The translations under genes and the position numbers were made by a program. Source: Siphonodentalium dalli (Eukaryota; Mollusca; Scaphopoda; Gadilida; Siphonodentaliidae). Taken from it: 64,000 nt of DNA. Below, in pieces: positions 56,250 through 64,000 of the stretch. The first letter of the stretch is position 1, and each line of letters begins with the position of its first letter. The notes under the pieces were generated by a model. That model searched no databases, was not told the DNA's origin, and saw only the letters and a list, made by a program, of their open reading frames with translations. Location: assembly GCA_032622095.1 (NCBI GenBank), contig CP136061.1:13717287-13781286 (forward strand), given 5' to 3'.

Positions 56250-56811
56250 CTAATCGATGAGCCCGACGTTGTCCGGGCTATTCAAAAACCAAATTTCAAG
56301 TCGATAGCTCTACCCAGCCCGCCGTTGTCCGGGCTATTCAAAAACCAAATGTCAAGTCGATAGCTTTACCCGTTTCCGAGACCTGGTCTGCGCATGTGCG
56401 AAGCTGGCGTCGAAAGGGCTCGGCGACCCAATAAAATTTGTATACGGGGCAAGAAACATTCACATACCAAATGTCAAGTCGATAGCTCCACCCGTGTCCG
56501 AGATCTGGTCTGCGCATGCGCGAAGCTTGCGTCGCACGGGCTCGGCGACCCGATAAAATTCGTATCCGGGTCAAGATACATTCACATAGCAAATTTCAAG
56601 TCGATAGCTCCACCCGTTTCCGAGATCTTGTCTGCGCATGCGCTGCACGGGCGTCGCACGGGCTCGCCAATACGACAACGACGACCGCCTGGTCAAACTA
56701 CACACATGTACCAAGTTTCGTCCCGATCGGTCGAGAATCGTAGATTTGTATTAATGACAGACAGACAGACAGACAGACAAACAAACAGAGGTCTTCAAAA
56801 TATATTATAGA
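56250..56811 (-). mobile_element. Family B unit with CTAA start
   Basis: The head reads CTAATCGATGAGCCCGACG. Second block of the 5-kb set. Second hairpin GCCCGCCGTTGTCCGGGC is variant. Confidence 0.65.
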
Positions 56812-57326
56812 CTAGCCGATGAGCCCGACGTTGTCCGGGCTATCCAAAAACCAAATTTCAAGTCGATAGCTCTACCCGTTTCCGAGATCTGGTCTGCGCA
56901 TGTGCGAAGCTGGCGTCGCACGGGTTCGGCGAACCGATAAAATTCGTATTCGGGGGAAGATACATTCACATAGCAAATTTCAAGTCGATAGCTCCACCCG
57001 TTTCCGAGATCTCGTCTGCGCATGCACGAAGCTAGCGTCGCACGGGCTCGGCGACCCGATATAATTCGTATCCGGGGCAAGATAAATTCACATAGCAAAT
57101 TTCAAGTCGATAGCTCCACCCGTTTCCGAGATCTCGTCTGCGCATGCGCGAAGCGGGCGCCGCACGGCTCGACAATACGACAACGACGACCACCTGGTCA
57201 AACTACATACATGTACCAAGTTTCGTCCCGATCGGTCGAGAATCGTAGATTTGTATAAATGACATACATACATACATATAGACAGACATACATACAGACA
57301 GAGGTCTTTCAAAAATATATATGAGA
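56812..57326 (-). mobile_element. Family B unit
   Basis: Paralogue of 51834-52350. Ends ATATATGAGA, then GTTATATATATA and CTAG. Confidence 0.65.
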
Positions 57327-57338
57327 GTTATATATATA

Positions 57339-57960
57339 CTAGAAGGTGACCCGACTTCGTCCGGGCTTTGACCTTGAATTGTCCATTTTGAAGTTCAAGG
57401 TCAAGTGGGGTCACGATTTGACTAGTCCAAAAACACTGCCCGGACAAAAGTACCCGACAAACGTGCCCGTCGAAATTCAACCGGTTTTACCCGATTTGAC
57501 CTTGAATTGATCATTTTGAAGGTCAATGTCTGGTCGGGGTCACGATTGGACCCGTCTAAAACAATCAGTGGACAAAACTAACCCCACGTATCAAATTTCG
57601 TCGAAATCCCATCAAATTTGGCGATTTGAACTTGAAGTTACCCGATTTCAAGGTCAATGTCACGTCGCACGGGCAAATGAATATGCTTATGAGACTCGCC
57701 ATAAGAAAGTACCCCCACATACCAAGTTTCATCGAAATCCCGTGATATTCGGGCGTTTGACCTTGAAATGACCCGATTTCAAGGTCAAGGTCACGTCGCA
57801 CGGACAAATTAATATGCATATGTTCGTCCCCGGCCGAAAATACCCCCACATACCAAGTTTCAGTGAAATCGGGTGGGCCGTTTTTGAGTTCATCGCGAAC
57901 ACACAGACAGACACACAGACAGACACACAGACACACAGATCTTCCAAAATATATAATAGA
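57339..57960 (-). mobile_element. Family C unit
   Basis: Paralogue of 44796-45417. Direct AATAGA|CTAG junction. Confidence 0.7.
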
Positions 57961-58410
57961 CTAGCCGATGAGCCCGACGTTGTCCGGGCTATTCAAAAAC
58001 CAAATTTCAAGTCGATAGCTCTACCCGTTTCCGAGATCTGGTCTGCGCATGCGCGAAGCTGGCGTCGCACGGACTCGGCGACCCGATAAAATTCGTATCC
58101 GGGGAAAGATACATTCACATAGCAAATTTCAAGTCGATAGCTCCACCCGTTTCCGAGATCTCGTCTGCGCATGCGCGAAGCTGGTGTCACACGGGCTCGG
58201 CGACCCGATAAAATTCGTATCCGGGGCAAGATACATTCACATAGCAAATTTCAAGTCGATAGCTCCACCTGTTTCCGAGATCTCGTCTGCGCATGCGCGA
58301 AGCGGGCGCCGCACGGGCTCGCCAATACGACAACGTTCACCGCCTGGTCAAACTACACACACGTACCAAGTTTCGTCCCGATCGGTCGAGAATCGTAGAT
58401 TTGTATTAAT

Positions 58411-58446
<36 letters not shown>

Positions 58447-58478
58447 TACAGACAGAGGTCTTCAAAATATATATGAGA
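57961..58478 (-). mobile_element. Family B unit with perfect GAGA|CTAG junction
   Basis: One hairpin, three repeats and a long (CAGA)n. It ends CAAAATATATATGAGA immediately followed by CTAG, so the two termini touch with no intervening base. Confidence 0.72.
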
Positions 58479-59259
58479 CTAGCCGATGAGCCCGACGTTG
58501 TCCGGGCTATTCAAAAACCAAATTTCAAGTCGATAGCTCTACCCAGCCCGACGATTTCAAGTCGATAGCTCTACCCGTTTCCGAGATCTGGTCTGCGCAT
58601 GCGCGAAGCTGGCGTCGCAAGGGCTCTGCGACCCGATGAGCCCGACGTTGTCCGGGTTATTCAAAAACCAAATTTCAAGTCGATAGCTCTACCCATTTCC
58701 GAGATCTGGTCTGCGCATGCGCGAAGCTGGCGTCGCACGGGCTCGGCGACCCGATAAAATTCGTATCCGGGGCAAGATACATTCACATACCAAATTTCAA
58801 GTCGATAGCTCTACCCGTTTCCGAGATCTCGTCTGCGCATGCGCGAAGCTGGCATCGCACGGGCTCGGCGACCCGATAAAATTCGTATCCGGGAAAGATA
58901 CATTCACATACCAAATTCCAAGTCGATAGCTCCACCCGTTTCCGAGATCTCGTCGGCGCATGCGCGAAGCTGGCGTCGCACGGGCTCGGCGACCCGATAC
59001 AATTCGTATCCGGGGCAAGATACATTCACATAGCAAATTTCAAGTCGATAGCTCCACCCGTTTCCGAGATCTCGTCTGCGCATGCGCGAAGCGGGCGCCG
59101 CACGGGATCGCCAATACGACAACGTCCACCGCCTGGTCAAACTACACACACGCACCAAGTTTCATCCCGATCGGTCGAGAATCGTAGATTTGTATTAATG
59201 ACAAACATACAGACAAACAGACAGACAAACATACAGACAGAGGTCTTCAAAATATATAT

Positions 59260-59263
<4 letters not shown>
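58479..59263 (-). mobile_element. Family B unit with internal second head
   Basis: CCGAT-mediated internal head near 58636 and four further repeats. Ends GAGA|T plus (TA)n. Confidence 0.65.

Positions 59264-59305
<42 letters not shown>
59264..59305. repeat. (TA)n between units
   Basis: About 21 TA repeats. Confidence 0.9.
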
Positions 59306-59306
<1 letters not shown>

Positions 59307-59571
59307 TAGCCGATGAGCCCGACGTTGTGCGGGCTATTCAAAAACCAAATTTCAAGTCGATAGCTCCACCCGTTTCCGAGATCTGGTCTGCGCATGCGCG
59401 AAGCTGGCGTCGCACGGGCTCGCCAATACGACAATGTCCACCGCCTGGTCAAACTACACACACGTACCAAGTTTCGTCCCGATCGGTCGAGAATCGTAAA
59501 TTTGTATAAATGACAAACAAACATACATACAGACAGACAGACAAACAGAGGTCTTCAAACTATATAATAGA
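59306..59571 (-). mobile_element. Short family B unit (266 bp)
   Basis: GTGCGGGC hairpin variant; same as 54369-54634. Confidence 0.68.
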
Positions 59572-60077
59572 CTAGCCGATGAGCCTGACGTTGTCCGGGC
59601 TATTCAAAAACCAAATTTCAAGTCGATAGCTCAACCCGTTTCCGAGATCTGGTCTGCGCATGCGCGAAGCTGGCGTCGCACGGGCTCGGCGACCCGATAA
59701 AATTCGTATCCGGGGGAAGATACATTCACATAGCAAATTTCAAGTCGATAGCTCCGCCTGTTTCCGAGATCTCGTCTGCGAATGCGCGAAGCTGGCGTCA
59801 CACGGGCTCGGCGACCCGATAAAATTCGTATCCGGGGCAAGATACATTCACATAGCAAATTTCAAGTCGATAGCTCCACCCGTTTCCGAGATCTCGTCTG
59901 CGCATGCGCGAAGCGGGCGCCGCACGGGCTCGCCAATACGACAACGACGACCACCTGGTCAAACTACACACACGTACCAAGTTTCGTGCCGATCGGTCGA
60001 GAATCGTAGATTTGTATTAATGACAAACATACATACATACAGACAGACAAACAGAGGTCTTCAAAATATATATGAGA
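59572..60077 (-). mobile_element. Family B unit
   Basis: GCCTGACG hairpin and three repeats. GAGA|T before spacer copy 5. Confidence 0.67.
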
Positions 60078-60459
60078 TATAATCTTTCCATAAAAATTCA
60101 AGTAAAAATTGAAAAATATACGAAATAGTTGCCAGGAAGGTGATCGTTTGAGGTTTTATGAACTTATTGATTCTAGACCAGTGTTATCGCGAGGTTATAC
60201 CATAGCCTGTCAAAATTTCATCACAATGTTGTAAGTTTTACAAAAATTATTAAATTTTCTCATTTTTCACAATTAGTTTTCAAATTTTAATCTTAGATCA
60301 CGTTCAGACACCGTTATTTATAACTCCCTTCATCACTCTCTATACTGTTTCAGTTTATCCTTCTCAACCCAACTTGACATCCAGCATTCTAAGTGTAAAC
60401 TACATAATTCGTTTTTCTGCAAAATTTATATTTTAGAGGGTGGGGTTTACACTCATATC
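60078..60459. repeat. 382-bp recurrent spacer, copy 5
   Basis: Near-identical to the other copies. Confidence 0.85.
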
Positions 60460-61129
60460 ACACTGCCCGGACAAAAGTACCCGACAAACGTGCCCGTCGA
60501 AATCCATCCGGTTTTACCAGATTTGACCTTGCATTGATCATTTTGAAGGTCAAGGTCAGATCGGGGTCACGATTTGACCCGTCCAAAACACTCAGTGGAC
60601 AAAAGTAACCCTATGTATAAGATTTTGTCGAAATCCCATCAAAATTGGCGATTTGACCTTGAATTGACCAGATTTAAAGGTCAAGGTCACGTCGCACGGG
60701 CAAATGAATACGCTTATGAGACTCCCCATACGAAAGTACTCCCACATACCAAGTTTCATCGAAATCCCGTGATATTCGGGCGTTTGACATTGAAATGACC
60801 CGATTTCAAGGTCAGTGTCACGTCGCACGGGCAAATTAATAAGTTTATCCCACTCCCCGGCCGAAGGTACCCCCACATACCAAGTTTCATCGAAATCTCG
60901 TGATATTCGGGCGTTTGACCTTAACATTACCCGATTTCAAGATTAAGGTCACGTCGCACGGACAAATTAATATGCATATGCCACCCCTCGGTCGAAAGTA
61001 CCCCCACATACAAAGTTTCATCGAAATCGGCAGGGCCGTTTTCGAGTTCATCGCGAACACACAGACACACCCCCCCCCGACACACACACACACATACACA
61101 CAGACAGATCTTCCAAAATATATAATAGA
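60460..61129 (-). mobile_element. Headless family C unit
   Basis: C body with 131-bp repeats and CA/C-run microsatellite. AATAGA|CTAG. Confidence 0.65.
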
Positions 61130-61577
61130 CTAGTCGATGAGCCCGACGTTGTCCGGGCTATTCAAAAACCAAATTTCAAGTCGATAGCTCTACCCAGCCC
61201 GACGTTGTCCGGGCTATTCAAAAACCAAATTTCAAGTCGATAGCTTTACCCGTTTCCGAGACCTGGTCTGCGCATGTGCGAAGCTGGCGTCGAAAGGGCT
61301 CGGTGACCCGATAACATTCGTATACGGGGGAAGATACATTCACATAGCAAATTTCAAGTCGATAGCTCCATCCGTTTCCGAGATCTCGTCTGCGCATGCG
61401 CTGCACGGGCGCCGCATGGGCTCGCCAATACGACAACGACGACCGCCTGGTCAAACTACACACACGTACCAAGTTTCGTCCCGATCGGTCGAGAATCGTA
61501 GATTTGTATAAATGACATACATACAGACAGACATACAGACAGACATACAGACAGAGGTCTTCAAAATATATAATAGA
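61130..61577 (-). mobile_element. Family B unit, 122 bp shorter than its paralogues
   Basis: Third block of the 5-kb set. It is 448 bp against 570 bp in 51264-51833, so exactly one 122-bp repeat has been lost. Confidence 0.68.
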
Positions 61578-61970
61578 CTAGCCGATGAGCCCGACGTTGT
61601 CCGGGCTATCCAAAAACCAAATTTCAAGTCGATAGCTCTACCCGTTTCCGAGATCTGGTCTGCGCATGTGCGAAGCTGGCGTCGCACGGGCTCGGCGAAC
61701 CGATAAAATTCGTATCCGGGGCAAGATAAATTCACATAGCAAATTTCAAGTCGATAGCTCCACCCGTTTCCGAGATCTCGTCTGCGCATGCGCGAAGCGG
61801 GCGCCGCACGGCTCGACAATACGACAACGACGACCACCTGGTCAAACTACACACATGTACCAAGTTTCGTCCCGATCGGTCGAGAATCGTAGATTTGTAT
61901 AAATGACATACATACATACATACATACAGACATACATACAGACAGAGGTCTTTCAAAAATATATATGAGA
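61578..61970 (-). mobile_element. Family B unit
   Basis: Paralogue of 44391-44785. Ends ATATATGAGA, then GTTATATATATA and CTAG. Confidence 0.66.
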
Positions 61971-61982
61971 GTTATATATATA

Positions 61983-62744
61983 CTAGAAGGTGACCCGACT
62001 TCGTCCGGGCTTTGACCTTGAATTGTCCATTTTGAAGGTCAAGGTCAAGTGGGGTCACGATTTGACTAGTCCAAAAACACTGCCAGGACAAAAGTACCCG
62101 ACAAACGTGCCCATCGAAATCCAACCGGTTTTACCCGATTTGACCTTGAATTGATCATTTTGAAGGTCAATGTCTGGTCGGGGTCACGATTGGACCCGTC
62201 CAAAACAATCAGTGGACAAAACTAACCCCACGTATCAAATTTCGTCGAAATCCCATCAAAATTGGCGATTTGACCTTGAATTGACCAGATTTAAAGGTCA
62301 AGGTCACGTCGCACGGGTAAATGAATATGCTTATGAGACTCCCCATACGAAAGTACTCCCACATACCAAGTTTCATCGAAATCCCGTGATATTCGGGCGT
62401 TTGACCTTGAAATGACCCGATTTCAAGGTCAGTGTCACGTCGCACGGGCTAATTAATAAGTTTATACCACTCCCCGGCCGAAGGTACCCCCACATACCAA
62501 GTTTCATCGAAATCTCGTGATATTCGGGCGTTTGGCCTTAACATTACCCGATTTCAAGATTAAGGTCACGTCGCACGGACAAATTAATATGCATATGCCA
62601 CCCCTCGGTCGAAAGTACCCCCACATACCAAGTTTCATCGAAATCGGCAGGGCCGTTTTCGAGTTCATCGCGAACACACAGACACACACCCCCCCGACAC
62701 ACACACACATACACACAGACAGATCTTCCAAAATATATAATAGA
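61983..62744 (-). mobile_element. Family C unit with one extra 131-bp repeat
   Basis: C head, then a body that switches near 62280 to the version otherwise found in headless C units. This is a C/C recombinant. Confidence 0.65.
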
Positions 62745-63322
62745 CTAGTCGATGAGCCCGACGTTGTCTGGGCTATTCAAAAACCAAATTTCAAGTCGAT
62801 AGCTCTACCCAGCCAGACGTTGTCCGGGCTATTCAAAAACCAAATTTCAAGTCGATAGCTTTACCCGTTTCCGAGACCTGGTCTGCGCATGTGCGAAGCT
62901 GGCGTCGAAAGGGCTCGGTGACCCGATAAAATTCGTATACGGGGGAAGATACATTCACATACCAAATTTCAAGTCGATAGCTCCATCAAAATTGGCGATT
63001 TGACCTTGAAGTTACCCGATTTCAAGGTCAATGTCACGTCGCACGGGCAAATGAATATGCTTATGAGACTCGCCATAAGAAAGTACCCCCACATACCAAG
63101 TTTCATCGAAATCCCGTGATATTCGGGCGTTTGACCTTGACATGACCCGATTTCAAGGTCAAGATCACGTCGCACGGACAAATTAATATGCCTATGTTCG
63201 TCCCCGGCCGAAAATACCACAACATACCAAGTTTCATTGAAATCGGGTGGGCCGTTTTTGAGTTCATCGCGAACACACAGACAGACACACAGACACACAG
63301 ATCTTCCAAAATATATAATAGA
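62745..63322 (-). mobile_element. Chimeric unit: B head, C tail
   Basis: CTAGTCGATG head and one repeat, then a switch to C body inside CTCCATCAAAATTGGC near 62985. Ends AATAGA|CTAG. Confidence 0.62.
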
Positions 63323-64000
63323 CTAGCCGATGAGCCCGACGTATTCCGGGCTATTCAAAAACCAAATTTCAAGTCGATAGCTCTACCCAGCCCGACGATT
63401 TCAAGTCGATAGCTCCACCCGTTTCCGAGATCTGGTCTGCGCATGCGCGAAGCTGGCGTCGCACGGGTTCGGCGACCCGATGAGCCCGACGTTGTCCGGG
63501 TTATTCAAAAACCAAATTTCAAGTCGATAGCTCTACCCGTTTCCGAGATCTGGTCTGCGCATGCGCGAAGCTGGCGTCGCACGGGCTCGGCGACCCGATA
63601 AAATTCGTATCCGGGGCAAGATACATTCACATACCAAATTTCAAGTCGATAGCTCTACCCGTTTCCGAGATCTCGTCTGCGCATGCGCGAAGCTGGCATC
63701 GCACGGGCTCGGCGACCCGATACAATTCGTATCCGGGAAAGATACATTCACATACCAAATTCCAAGTCGATAGCTCCACCCGTTTCCGAGATCTCGTCTG
63801 CGCATGCGCGAAGCTGGCATCGCACGGGCTCGGCGACCCGATACAATTCGTATCCGGGGCAAGATACATTCACATAGCAAATTTCAAGTCGATAGCTCCG
63901 CCCGTTTCCGAGATCTCGTCTGCGCATGCGCGAAGCGGGCGCCGCACGGGCTGGCCAATACGACAACGTCCACCGCCTGGTCAAACTACACACACGCACA
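63323..64000 (-). mobile_element. Family B unit with internal second head, cut by window edge
   Basis: First hairpin disrupted (GCCCGACGTATTCCGGGC), CCGAT-mediated internal head near 63477, and four 122-bp repeats up to the end of the window. Confidence 0.65.

Noticed and set aside
20862-64000. Many open frames of 60-180 aa through the 122-bp repeats on both strands, with recurring strings such as REAGVARARRPDK
   Set aside because: They follow the repeat in every frame, shift frame with the 122-bp period, start at arbitrary ATGs and end in microsatellite-coded QTDRQTDR. They are by-products of GC-rich repeats without stops.

Overview
This is repeat-dominated eukaryotic DNA, almost certainly from an invertebrate animal. 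I find no host gene in 64 kb. The evidence is a long intronless LINE ORF2 with an APE endonuclease, an intact animal-type Helitron Rep/helicase, a degraded Penelope-like element, and CpG-rich repeats that have not decayed to TpG. A marine lophotrochozoan such as a mollusc is a reasonable guess, but nothing here proves it.

The window reads as a chain of about 60 head-to-tail units on the minus strand. On the plus strand each unit starts with A|CTAG, followed 7-10 nt later by a GC hairpin. It ends in a microsatellite followed by TCTTCAAAATATATATGAGA or a relative. Read on the minus strand this is the Helitron layout: 5' TC, 3' hairpin plus CTAG, insertion between A and T. Three families are used below. 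Family A starts CTAGCAGGTTAGCCCGCC (hairpin CCGCC-act-GGCGG). Family B starts CTAGCCGATGAGCCCGACG and carries a 122-bp core repeat. Family C starts CTAGAAGGTGACCCGACTT and carries a 131-bp core repeat. Many units are chimeras of these.

Layout: 1-9.0 kb, mostly A units including two tandem 1068-bp copies. 9.04-15.9 kb, an A unit split by a 5.8-kb L1/Tx1-like LINE with a 13-bp target-site duplication, poly(A) tail and intact ORF2; unit 557-1619 is a paralogous empty site. 15.9-22.3 kb, A and A/B units with a 5'-truncated, frameshifted Penelope-like element at 17.9-19.1 kb. 22.3-30.9 kb, a probable autonomous Helitron (1613-aa ORF, minus strand) with a 356-bp palindrome-rich array below the stop codon and a patchwork 5' region. 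30.9-42 kb, mixed A/B/C units plus a 0.6-kb island. 42-64 kb, a higher-order array of B and C units with block spacings of about 2.2 and 5 kb.

The Helitron ORF shares its orientation, its 5' terminal region and apparently its 3' hairpin terminus with the B units. The simplest model is that the arrays are non-autonomous derivatives mobilised by such an element and then amplified by tandem duplication. Unit boundaries were read by eye; identities were not computed.
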